From Planctomycetota bacterium (GTDB lineage Bacteria > Planctomycetota > Planctomycetia > Gemmatales > Gemmataceae), in the NCBI GenBank assembly GCA_016191165.1, contig JACPPF010000018.1, positions 1 through 64,000 on the forward strand: a DNA stretch of 64,000 nucleotides, written 5' to 3'. The position numbers and the translations under genes were made by a program. Below are positions 9,173 to 18,400 of this stretch, piece by piece. Under the pieces are notes generated by a model, which saw nothing but the letters and a program-made list of their open reading frames with translations, did not search any database and was not told the origin of the DNA. The stretch's first letter is position 1; each line of letters starts with the position of its first letter.

Positions 9173-11203
9173 ATGCCAGAACCATTGACGCATGAACCGG
9201 AGAGCACGCTCCATTCCGAAGCGTTGGCTCGGTTGCTTGAAGAGGTCCGCGTGCTCCTGGAAACGACCGCTGCCCCGGCGATATTCTTTGCCGAGTTCCT
9301 GCAGCGGGTGGTGTCAGCAATGCAGGTCGCCGGTGGCGCGATCTGGACACGAGGGGCCGAGGGGAGCTTCGATCTCGAACATACAATCAATTGGCCGGCA
9401 CTTCGACTGGAAGGCGTCCCGGACGGGATCGCATGCCACACCCAGCTGCTTCAGGTCGCCAGCCAGCGCGAGCGCGCCTTGTGGGTCCCGCCCCAGAGTG
9501 GTTCCAAGCTGGTCGGGGACGGCGGTCACGCTGCCAATCGAAGCGACCACGGATTGCTGCTCGCTCCGGTCATCGTGGAAAAGCAGATCGTTGGGCTGTT
9601 GGAGATTTGGCTGCATCCTATCCCCGAGGGACGGCACCGCCGGGATCTGGCACGCCTCCTCACGGAGTTAACGGGCTTCCTGGCGGCCTTCTTTCACAAG
9701 CGCATGTGCCAATCCCTGGTTCATCAACAACAGGTTTGGCTGCAACTCGACACGTTCGTTCGGCAGGTCCACAGCAGTCTGGATCCGAAGGTCGTCGCGC
9801 AATGGATCGCGCAGGAAGGCCGGCGCTTGCTCGAGTGCGATCAGGTCAGCGTGGCGTTGAGGTGGGGCCAGAAGACCAGGGTGGAAGCCGTCAGCGGCGC
9901 CGCGGTCGTCGAGCCGAATAGTCGCCTGGTGCAGTGCATGCGATCGCTTGGCGACGCTGTGCTGCAATGGGGTGAGACGTTGATCTACCAGGGGAAACGC
10001 GACGAGACCTTGCCGCCGACCGTCGTGTCCGCGCTCGACGGCTATCTCAGTGAGAGCAACTGCAAAATGCTCGTTGTGTGGCCTTTGAAAAAGCCCCAAG
10101 CCGGCTCAGAAGGCGGGACCGCTTTTGCCGCACTGACCGCGGAATCGTTCGAGCCCGCATTTTCCGCGGAACAATTGCATCAACGGCTCCAGGCGATTGC
10201 ACCGCACGCATCGAGGGCGCTGGCAAACGCCGTTGAAACGGCGCGAATGCCGCTGCGATGGGTCTCGCACGCCCTGGCCCAAGTGCGCGATTGGGCCAAC
10301 ACGCGAACCGTGACACGCCTCGGACTATACGCCCTGCCGTTGGTTGTGCTAATCGCGTTTCTGACGCTGGTGCCGATGACGCTTCGTCTGGAAGGGAAAG
10401 GCCAGCTCGTGCCGGCGCAACGGCAAATGGTCTATGCGGCGCAAAACGGCAAGATCATCGAACTGCGGGCGCGGCCGGGTGATCGCGTCGAAAAAGGCCA
10501 AGAATTGCTTTTCATTGAGGATCTCGACACTCAACTCCAAATCGATCAACTCGCCATCAAGGTCGGCGCAGCGGAGCAGCGGTTGTCACTTTTGAGCGAG
10601 CAGCTCGGCAAAAAGACCAGCAGCGAAGAACGCAGCGCACTCGTCAAGGAACGGATCCAGCAGCAATACGAACTGCGCAAGGCGACGGTCGAGCGGGACA
10701 TCCTCCTGCAAACGAGTCGCAGCCCGCGCAAGGCTCCCGTGTTCGCCCCTTTGGCTGGGAAGGTAGTCACGTTTGACGCCCACGAGCAATTGCTGGGCAA
10801 GACAGTCAAGCCCGGCGACCCACTCCTTCGTATCGCCGGCGTCACGGGAACGTGGGAGATCGAGCTGCTGATTCCGGAGCGGAATGTAGGCCCGATCCGC
10901 GCAGGCTTGTTTGCCAGTGAGGCCGGCTTTGTCGAGGTCGATCTGTTGCTCGCCAGTCAGCCGCATCGAACCTACAAGGGACGATTGTACAAGAACGGTT
11001 TGGGCGGCGAGACCAAGGTGCTGGACAACGCCGTCGTTCTGCCCGCGCGCATTCGCATTGTGGACGAGGAGCTGATCCAGCAGGGCGACAACCTGCCCGT
11101 GGGCCTGGAGGTTCGCAGCAAGGTCCACTGTGGGCCACGTTCGATTGGCGCTGTGTGGTTTCACGAGTTGTGGGAGTTTCTCTACGAACACGTGATTTTT
11201 TGA
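9173..11203 (+). CDS. GAF-GAF-transmembrane-HlyD adaptor fusion
   Basis: A 676-residue protein. Residues about 20-180 and 185-340 look like two GAF domains (for example LLLAPVIVEKQIVGLLEIWL). A single transmembrane helix (LYALPLVVLIAFLTLVPMTL, near 385-405) follows. The remainder is an HlyD/membrane-fusion adaptor: a lipoyl half-motif (GKIIELRARPGDRVEKGQEL), a helical hairpin, the second half-motif (APLAGKVVTFDAHEQLLG) and a beta barrel. By topology the GAF domains would sit in the cytoplasm and the adaptor in the periplasm, so the protein could link a cytoplasmic signal to export. It starts the tight gene run 9173-25276; the next gene begins 13 bases downstream. The GAF ligands are unknown. 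Confidence 0.82.
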   Translation: MPEPLTHEPESTLHSEALARLLEEVRVLLETTAAPAIFFAEFLQRVVSAMQVAGGAIWTRGAEGSFDLEHTINWPALRLEGVPDGIACHTQLLQVASQRERALWVPPQSGSKLVGDGGHAANRSDHGLLLAPVIVEKQIVGLLEIWLHPIPEGRHRRDLARLLTELTGFLAAFFHKRMCQSLVHQQQVWLQLDTFVRQVHSSLDPKVVAQWIAQEGRRLLECDQVSVALRWGQKTRVEAVSGAAVVEPNSRLVQCMRSLGDAVLQWGETLIYQGKRDETLPPTVVSALDGYLSESNCKMLVVWPLKKPQAGSEGGTAFAALTAESFEPAFSAEQLHQRLQAIAPHASRALANAVETARMPLRWVSHALAQVRDWANTRTVTRLGLYALPLVVLIAFLTLVPMTLRLEGKGQLVPAQRQMVYAAQNGKIIELRARPGDRVEKGQELLFIEDLDTQLQIDQLAIKVGAAEQRLSLLSEQLGKKTSSEERSALVKERIQQQYELRKATVERDILLQTSRSPRKAPVFAPLAGKVVTFDAHEQLLGKTVKPGDPLLRIAGVTGTWEIELLIPERNVGPIRAGLFASEAGFVEVDLLLASQPHRTYKGRLYKNGLGGETKVLDNAVVLPARIRIVDEELIQQGDNLPVGLEVRSKVHCGPRSIGAVWFHELWEFLYEHVIF

Positions 11204-11216
11204 TGGGGTATCGGCA

Positions 11217-13202
11217 ATGAGGCGATTTCTCTTGATCGGGTTGAGCGGCGCGGCCCTGGCGGTCCTTGCGGCCTGGTGGTCGTTCTCTGGAGCGGCCGAT
11301 TCTCAGGCGAAGGGGCCGATCGCCGGATCGAATGAGTATCCGGCTGTCAAAGTCGGGGCCTCATTCGTCAGGGACCGGGACGTTGCCAGCAATCACCGAG
11401 CGGCCAAGGTCAGCAAATCGCTTTTTGATCCCCTGGAAATCGCGCCGTGCAATTTGACGCCGATTGTGGAACAAGACGTGTCCAGTCAAGTGGACGGGAT
11501 CTTCGACGAGGTGTTCGTGGACGTCGGCAAGCAGGTTCGCAAGGGAGATCCGTTGGGTCAGCTGGATGATCGCCAGCTGCGCGCCCAGGTCGATTTGCTG
11601 ACCATCCGGGCCAACAGCCTTGCCGCCGAACGGATTGCGAAGGCCCAGTTCGACGAGGCCGATGCCAAGGTGGAGTACGCCAAAAAAGCCAACGAAACGG
11701 GTCTGCGCACGGTGCCTGAGCTGGAAGCCAAGACCTACCTCTTCCAGCGCGAACGCTACGCCAGCGAGATGAAGAAAGCACGCGAGGAGCGGGAGGCGGC
11801 ACAGAAGGAACTCGAACGCGCCAAGGTCGTCCTCCAGCAACACAGAATTCAAGCCGGCGTCGCTGGCGAAATCGTCAAGGTCTACAAACGAAACGGCGAA
11901 ACGGTCAAGCAAGGAGAACCGGTCTTCCGTGTTGCCAACTGCAATTCCTTGCGTGTCGAAGGGTTGTGCAAAATCCAGCAGGCGAGCCTGATTCGCGTCG
12001 GCATGCGCGCTCTGGTCGAGCCGGAGATTCGCGGCGAGCAGATGACGCGGTTGATTGGTCATACCGGCGCCATCACGGCGCTGGCGATTTCGCGCGATGG
12101 CCGACTGCTCGCCTCCGCCGGTGAGGACCGGACCGTATTTGTGTGGAACTGGCCTCAAGGCACGCGAAACGCGGAGTTGCCTCACTCCACCGAGGTGACC
12201 GCCGTTGCCTTCGTGCCGACTCCCGGGGACGGTCACACGTTGTTCACCGGTTGCAATGATGGGCAGGGTCGGCTTTGGCGCCTGCCCTCAACTGGAAAGC
12301 CCATTTCACGCACGCTGGGGGAACAACACGAGGGCCCACTTCGAGCGGTCGCGTTCAGCGCCGACGGAACTCAGTGCGCCACGGGCGGGGACGACAAGCG
12401 CATCGGCGTCTGGGAAACCGCGTCGGGCAAACTTCGGTTCTGGTTGCACGCGGAAGAAGGGCTGTCCGCTCATCAAGGGGGGGTGACAAGTTTGCGGTTC
12501 TGTCCCGACGGGCAACTCGTGTCGGCGGGACGGGACAACGTCGTCAAAGTATGGAGACTCGGTGCAAAGGCCGGCACGCTGGTCCGCATTCACACGGGCC
12601 GCACCTGCGAAGTCGCACAGCCTGGCGTCAGTCCCGAAGGCAAGCGCATCCTGCTCGATCTTGGTGAAGAGTTGCGTATTCTTGAGCGCGACAGCGGGAA
12701 ATGGCTCGGCTCGCTGAATAGCCGACGCCAGGGGCGCTTCCAGGGGCTGGCGGAGTTCTCCCCCAGCGGCAAGCTGGTGCTGACGGCCTCGACCAATCAA
12801 CGCTTGCAGTTGTGGCGCGTGCCGACGACGCCCGAGGAAATGCAGCGCATTCGTGGCGAGAATGCCCAGAACTTCCATCGCCACCTGGCCGGTGGCGAGA
12901 TTTGTCACTTCATCATTCCGGGCGCCTCGGTCGTTCATGCCGGTGTGTTCGCTCCGGATGAGTCGGTCTTCTTCACCGGCGGCAGCGACAAAATCGTCCG
13001 GGCCTGGGCGATGCCTTCCAGCGCGAATTGGCAGCCAATCTACGAAGCGCGCATCACTTATGTGGGCAATCAAATCGAGCGCGGCACCGACATGGTTCGC
13101 ATCCGCGCGGAGCTGGAGAACCCGGCCGACGGGCGACGCCGTCTTCGGGCTGGCATGTTCGCCGCCCTGCGTGTCTTTCCCGAAACGATCGACGCGAAAT
13201 AA
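11217..13202 (+). CDS. HlyD-type adaptor with an internal WD40 propeller
   Basis: A 661-residue protein with an N-terminal membrane anchor (residues 1-25). The lipoyl half-motif near 95-115 is VDGIFDEVFVDVGKQVRKGD. A coiled-coil hairpin of about 90 residues follows, then the second half-motif (GVAGEIVKVYKRNGETVKQG) and the start of a beta barrel. About 320 residues of WD40 repeats begin at LIGHTGAITALAIS (near 278), with about seven blades ending in VKVWRL- or VRAWAM-like strands. After them the barrel resumes (YEARITYVGN to LRAGMFAALRV). The propeller thus seems inserted into the barrel domain rather than fused at an end. The protein should be periplasmic. It is co-directional with its neighbours, with 13- and 29-base gaps. 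Confidence 0.85.
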   Translation: MRRFLLIGLSGAALAVLAAWWSFSGAADSQAKGPIAGSNEYPAVKVGASFVRDRDVASNHRAAKVSKSLFDPLEIAPCNLTPIVEQDVSSQVDGIFDEVFVDVGKQVRKGDPLGQLDDRQLRAQVDLLTIRANSLAAERIAKAQFDEADAKVEYAKKANETGLRTVPELEAKTYLFQRERYASEMKKAREEREAAQKELERAKVVLQQHRIQAGVAGEIVKVYKRNGETVKQGEPVFRVANCNSLRVEGLCKIQQASLIRVGMRALVEPEIRGEQMTRLIGHTGAITALAISRDGRLLASAGEDRTVFVWNWPQGTRNAELPHSTEVTAVAFVPTPGDGHTLFTGCNDGQGRLWRLPSTGKPISRTLGEQHEGPLRAVAFSADGTQCATGGDDKRIGVWETASGKLRFWLHAEEGLSAHQGGVTSLRFCPDGQLVSAGRDNVVKVWRLGAKAGTLVRIHTGRTCEVAQPGVSPEGKRILLDLGEELRILERDSGKWLGSLNSRRQGRFQGLAEFSPSGKLVLTASTNQRLQLWRVPTTPEEMQRIRGENAQNFHRHLAGGEICHFIIPGASVVHAGVFAPDESVFFTGGSDKIVRAWAMPSSANWQPIYEARITYVGNQIERGTDMVRIRAELENPADGRRRLRAGMFAALRVFPETIDAK

Positions 13203-13231
13203 CATTGGACCCACTCAGAGCACGGCGGATC

Positions 13232-15430
13232 ATGCAGATGCTGGCACCGACGGAAAACCTGGAAGGCAGAAAACGTGTGCGGGTGCGCGTCCGGCAGAAT
13301 CTGCGCACTACCGCTCAGACGTCCGGAATTCACACGACGTACGTGGTCAAGGATCCGATCACGATGCGCTACTTCCGCTTCGATGAACAACAGCACTTTC
13401 TCCTGGGCCTAATGGATGGCGCTCGTACCCTTGCCGAGATCAAGGAGGAATACGAGAAGCGATTCCGACCGGACCGTTTGACGTTCGATGAGCTGGAGAA
13501 CTTCATTGCCGAGCTACTGGAAGGCGGATTGGTTCAAAGCGATGCGCCGTCCAGCGGCACGCTCATGGTCGAGCGGGCGTGGAAACAAAACCGGAAGTGG
13601 TGGCTGGCAAAATTAAACGTCCTTAATGTGAGGATTCCGCTCGGCAACCCCGATCGCTGGTTGACGCCGTTCCAACCCGTCGCGAATCTTCTCTTTGGCC
13701 ACGCCTGTATTGCCGTCGGTCTTGTTCTCTTCGGCAGTGCGCTTGCTCTGATCGTGACTCACTGGGGCGAGTTCCTGACCAGGCTGCCGGTCTACCAGGA
13801 TTTCTTTCGCCTGGAGACGCTGGCGTACCTTTGGCTTTCGTTCGGCCTGGTAAAGGTGCTGCATGAGCTGGGGCACGCGCTTTGTTGCAAGCGCATGGGG
13901 GCGGAAGTGCAGGAGATGGGCGTGGTCTTCCTGTTTTTCTTTCCGACCCTGTACTGCAACGTCTCCGATTGCTGGCTGCTGCCGAGCAAATGGAAACGCA
14001 TGGCCGTCAGCGCCGCCGGCATTTACGTGGAAATGCTCGTTGCCGCCCTGGCGACGTTTGTTTGGTGGTGGACCGATTCCGGCGCGTTCGTGCATCAATG
14101 GGCCTTCGCGGTCATGGTTTATTGCAGCGTCCACACGGTGACTTGCAACGCCAATCCATTGATGCGCTTTGACGGCTATCATCTCCTGGCCGACTGGCTG
14201 GAGACGCCTAACCTCGCCGGGCAGTGCCAGCGAGCGCTGCGCTCGGCTCTCCTGGGTTGGCTTGGCATCGAGACACGACACGTCGCGCAAGTCGGCGGCG
14301 TGAGCAATCGCTTCTTGTTCTGGTTCGGGCTCGCCAGCCTGGTTTATCGCTGGTACGTCACCGCTCTGGTCCTGTTTTTCCTGTGCGACTTCATGAAGCG
14401 ACACCACGTTCCCGTCATCGGCTGGGGCCTGGCAGCAATCAGCCTGACGCTCCTGATCGGCGTGCCGATCTGGCAACTGTCTCGCTGGCTTCATCGACTT
14501 GGGAGGCTTCCTGACATGAAATTGGCTCGCGTGTGGCTCTCACTGGGCGCCCTGGCGGGGCTGGCGGCGTTTTTCTTCCTGGTTCCACTGCCGATGACCG
14601 TTCGCGGCGTCGCCCTCGTGCAGCCAGTCCCGGAACAAGTGCATCGGGTTATCGTTCCTGAGTCGGAAGGATTTCTCCGCGAGGTGCACATCCGCGACGG
14701 CCAGCGCGTCAAGGCGGGCGACGTGCTTGCCGTACTGACCAACCCCAGGCTTGAAATCCGGATTCGGCTAAACGAGGCCGACCAGGCGTTGCGCGTGGAA
14801 CAACAGAATGCTTTCATCGCACAGTTCGCGGATTTCGACGAGCCGGATGATACCTCCGCTCTTGCCGGCTTGCTCGTCTGCGAACACGAATTGAAAGCGC
14901 TCGCGCAGGAATATCGGACTCTCAAGGAGCAACGCGAGCGGTTGATTTTGCGGGCGCCAACCGACGGCATCGTCATGGGGCTGGTCCCCATGGAGGAAAA
15001 AGGCAAATGGCTTGCCAAGGGTGCGGAATTCTGCCGAATCGGCAACGCCGACGCGCTGCGAGCGCTCGTGCTGGTGGACCCCGCCGATCATCGGCAAGTT
15101 CGGCTCGGAAGCCAGACAAGCGTTTTGATTCACGGAGCGGCCGGCCGACACTGGCCGGGCGCCGTCACTTCGGTCGCCCAGATTGACGCCAAGAACATTC
15201 CGGTGGCGCTGTCCAACCGCGTCGGCGGCGATGTCGCTACCCAGCACGATCCGACGACCAAGGCGGAAAAACCGCACGGGCAGCATTACCTCGTGAGCAT
15301 CCACCTCAAGGGGGGCGATCCAGCCATTCATCCGGGCGTTCTGGGCCGAGTCGCGATCCATGCGGAAGCGCAGACGACCTGGTGGCGCGTGCGCCGCTGG
15401 CTGGGCACGACCATGAACTGGGGCCTGTAA
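13232..15430 (+). CDS. PqqD-like / M50 metalloprotease / HlyD fusion
   Basis: A 732-residue membrane protein. Residues about 15-105 resemble a PqqD/RRE-type peptide-binding domain (FRFDEQQHFLLGLMDGART and ELLEGGLVQS). Several transmembrane helices follow. The M50 site-2-protease zinc motif HELGH is at 211-215, and the second motif NPLMRFDGYHLL near 307 supplies the third ligand Asp. After the last helices (near 435-455) the C-terminal 280 residues form an HlyD-like periplasmic adaptor with a lipoyl half-motif (RDGQRVKAGDVLAVL). I chose the ATG at 13232 because the upstream extension overlaps the previous gene. In known families M50 proteases cleave within or near the membrane. The substrate could be the adhesin encoded next, but that is inference. 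Confidence 0.85.
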   Translation: MQMLAPTENLEGRKRVRVRVRQNLRTTAQTSGIHTTYVVKDPITMRYFRFDEQQHFLLGLMDGARTLAEIKEEYEKRFRPDRLTFDELENFIAELLEGGLVQSDAPSSGTLMVERAWKQNRKWWLAKLNVLNVRIPLGNPDRWLTPFQPVANLLFGHACIAVGLVLFGSALALIVTHWGEFLTRLPVYQDFFRLETLAYLWLSFGLVKVLHELGHALCCKRMGAEVQEMGVVFLFFFPTLYCNVSDCWLLPSKWKRMAVSAAGIYVEMLVAALATFVWWWTDSGAFVHQWAFAVMVYCSVHTVTCNANPLMRFDGYHLLADWLETPNLAGQCQRALRSALLGWLGIETRHVAQVGGVSNRFLFWFGLASLVYRWYVTALVLFFLCDFMKRHHVPVIGWGLAAISLTLLIGVPIWQLSRWLHRLGRLPDMKLARVWLSLGALAGLAAFFFLVPLPMTVRGVALVQPVPEQVHRVIVPESEGFLREVHIRDGQRVKAGDVLAVLTNPRLEIRIRLNEADQALRVEQQNAFIAQFADFDEPDDTSALAGLLVCEHELKALAQEYRTLKEQRERLILRAPTDGIVMGLVPMEEKGKWLAKGAEFCRIGNADALRALVLVDPADHRQVRLGSQTSVLIHGAAGRHWPGAVTSVAQIDAKNIPVALSNRVGGDVATQHDPTTKAEKPHGQHYLVSIHLKGGDPAIHPGVLGRVAIHAEAQTTWWRVRRWLGTTMNWGL

Positions 15431-15441
15431 GGTTCAACGCC

Positions 15442-18400
15442 ATGAGCAAGACCAAGAAACCAACCGGATTCCTCGACCGCCTGAAGGGCACGTGGGGATC
15501 GCTGCAACAACTCCTGGGCGGCGATGGGAAACCCGCATCCCGTCGCGATCGACGCCTCGCGCCGTTGCAAGAGCTAGAAGATCGCTGCTTGCTGAGCGCG
15601 GCGCCGATCGGGCCGGAGTTTCGCGTCAACACGACGACCGCCAACACGCAGCAAACCACGGCCAACACACCGAAGGCCATCGCCGTCGCCCCGAGCGGCG
15701 ACTTCATTGCGGCTTGGGCGAGCAAGGATCAAGACGGCGCCGGCTGGGGCGTCTACGCCCAGCGTTACGATGCAGCGGGCGTGAAGCAGGGAGCGGAGTT
15801 TCGCGTCAATGCCACGACCACAAACGACCAGATGAACCCTGCGGTCGCCGCCGATTCGAGCGGCAACTTTGCCATTACCTGGTCCAGCAAGCAATCCGGA
15901 AACTGGGATGTCTACGCCCAACGCTATGCCGCCGACGGGACGGCGCTGGGCGGCGAATTCCGCGTCAATACCGCCACGGCAAACGATCAGCAGGACGCTT
16001 CGATCGCCATGGACGCCAGCGGCAAGTTCCTGATCACCTGGGCGAGCAACAATCAGGACGGCAGCGGCTGGGGCGTCTATGCCCAGCGCTTCAATGCCGC
16101 GGGCGTCGCACAGGGGTCTGAGTTTCGCGTGAATACTTTCACCGCGAGCAACCAAATCGATCCCCAGGCGGCGATGGACGCCACGGGCAACTTCGTCATT
16201 GCCTGGACCAGCAGCAACGGTCAGGACGGCAACGGCAACGGCGTGTTTGCCCAGCGCTTTAGCGCCGCCGGCGTCATGCAGGGGAGCGAATTCCGGGTCA
16301 ACACCTACGTCCTCAATCACCAGGAAAACCCCGATGTCGCCATGGACGCCAGCGGAAACTTCGTCATCACCTGGTCCAGCAAGGACCAGGATGGCGACCG
16401 TTATGGCGTCTACGCTCAACGCTTCGACAGTAACGGAAATCGACTGGCAGAGGAATTCCAGGTCAATACCACCGTCGACAATGACCAGCGCTTCTCATCA
16501 GTAGCGATCGACGCCAGCGGCAACTTCGTGATTACCTGGTCGAGCGAGGATCAAGATGACGGAGTTTCCTGGAGCATTCAGGCCCAGCGGTTTCTCGTTT
16601 CAGGAGCCGTCGATGGGTCTGAATTTGCCGTCAACACCACGACAAGCAACGATCAGGTTTTCTCGTCGGTCGCCATGGCGACGACCGGCAATTTCGTGAT
16701 CCTCTGGTCCGGCAACGGCCCAGGCGATGGCAGCGGCGTTTTCGCGCAGCGCTTTCAAACGGCTGGCATCATTGTTGCCCCGACTGCCGGCCTGGTTACC
16801 TCCGAGGACGGTGCCGTGGCCACGTTCTCCGTCGTGCTGGCCACGCAGCCGACCGCCGATGTCACCATCGGCATAAGCAGTTCCGACATTACCGAGGGAA
16901 CCGTTTCGGTCTCCTCGCTTGCGTTCACAACCGCCAACTGGAACGTCGCCCAGACCGTCACCGTGACCGGTGCGGACGACGCCATCAGCGACGGCGCCAT
17001 CGCCTACGCCGCGATCACCGCCCCGGCGGCAAGCGCCGATCCCGCTTACAACAACCTGAACGCGTCCGACTTTGCGTTGACCAACGTGGACAACGAAAAC
17101 GCTGGCATTCTCATCAGTCCGGTGACCGGATTGGAAACGACCGAGGCCGGCGGCACGGCCGTCGTCAAGATCGCGCTCAACACCGCGCCGACCGCCAACG
17201 TGACCATCGGAATCAGTTCATCCAATCCGGCCGAGGGGACGGTGTCCGTCGCCTCGCTAACCTTCACGCCGGCGAACTGGAGCACCGGGCAGGGCGTTAT
17301 TATCACCGGTGTCGATGATGCCGTGAACGACGGCGATATCGGCTTCACCGTCGTCACCGCGTCAGCCGTCAGCGCCGACCCGAGTTACAACGCCCTGAAT
17401 GCCGACGACGTCTCGGTCACCAATTTGAATGATGATTTCGCCGGCGTCACCGTCACGCCCGCTTCCGGCCTGGTGACGACGGAAGGGGGAGGCCAGGCCA
17501 GCTTCAGCGTCGTCCTCAATAGCCAGCCGACCGCGAATGTTACCATTACGTTGAGCAGCTCCAACCCGGCGGAAGGGACGGTATCCACGCCGTCCTTGAC
17601 CTTTACCTCCGCAAACTGGAACGTGGCCCAGACGGTGACGATCACCGGCGTGGATGACGGCGCCGATGACGGCAACGTCGCGTACACGATCGCCCTCGAT
17701 CCCGCGGCGAGCGCCGATCCCGGTTACGCGGGGATCGATCCCCTCGACGTGAGCGCCACCAACGTGGACAATGACATTGCGCCGGGCATCACCATCTCGG
17801 CGGCAAGCCCGACTCCCCTCGGCAATGAATACCGCGTGAATACCACGACGGCCGGCGATCAGTGGGTCTACTACTGGTCGGTGCGCACCGTGGCCGTCGC
17901 TCCGGATGGAAGCGTTATCCATGTCTGGATCGACACCGCTGGCGCCGACGGCAGCCAGTACGGAATCTACGGACAACGCTTCGACGCGACTGGCAACCCG
18001 CTGGGCGGCGAGTTCCTTGTCAACACCAACACGGCTCTGAAACAGGACAACGGCTCGGTCGCCTTTGCTCCCGACGGCAGTTTCATCATCCTCTGGGACG
18101 GCCCCGGCGACGGCAACGGCACCGGCATCTTCGGTCAGCGATTCCTGGCCGACGGCACCAAGGTCGGCGGCGAGTTTCAGGTCAACACGTTTACGCTTGG
18201 TATTCAGCAGTATCCGGAGCTGGACTTCGCAGCGGACGGCAGCTTTGTGGCCGCGTGGGTCTCACCCCAGGGCGGGTCCGGCGCCAAGACGGTTTTTCAG
18301 CGCTTCGATGCCAACGCGAACAAGATCGGCGGCGAGATCGAACTTGCGACAGGCTCCAGCAACGCTCAGACGCTCGATTCGTTGGACGTGAAGTCCGATG

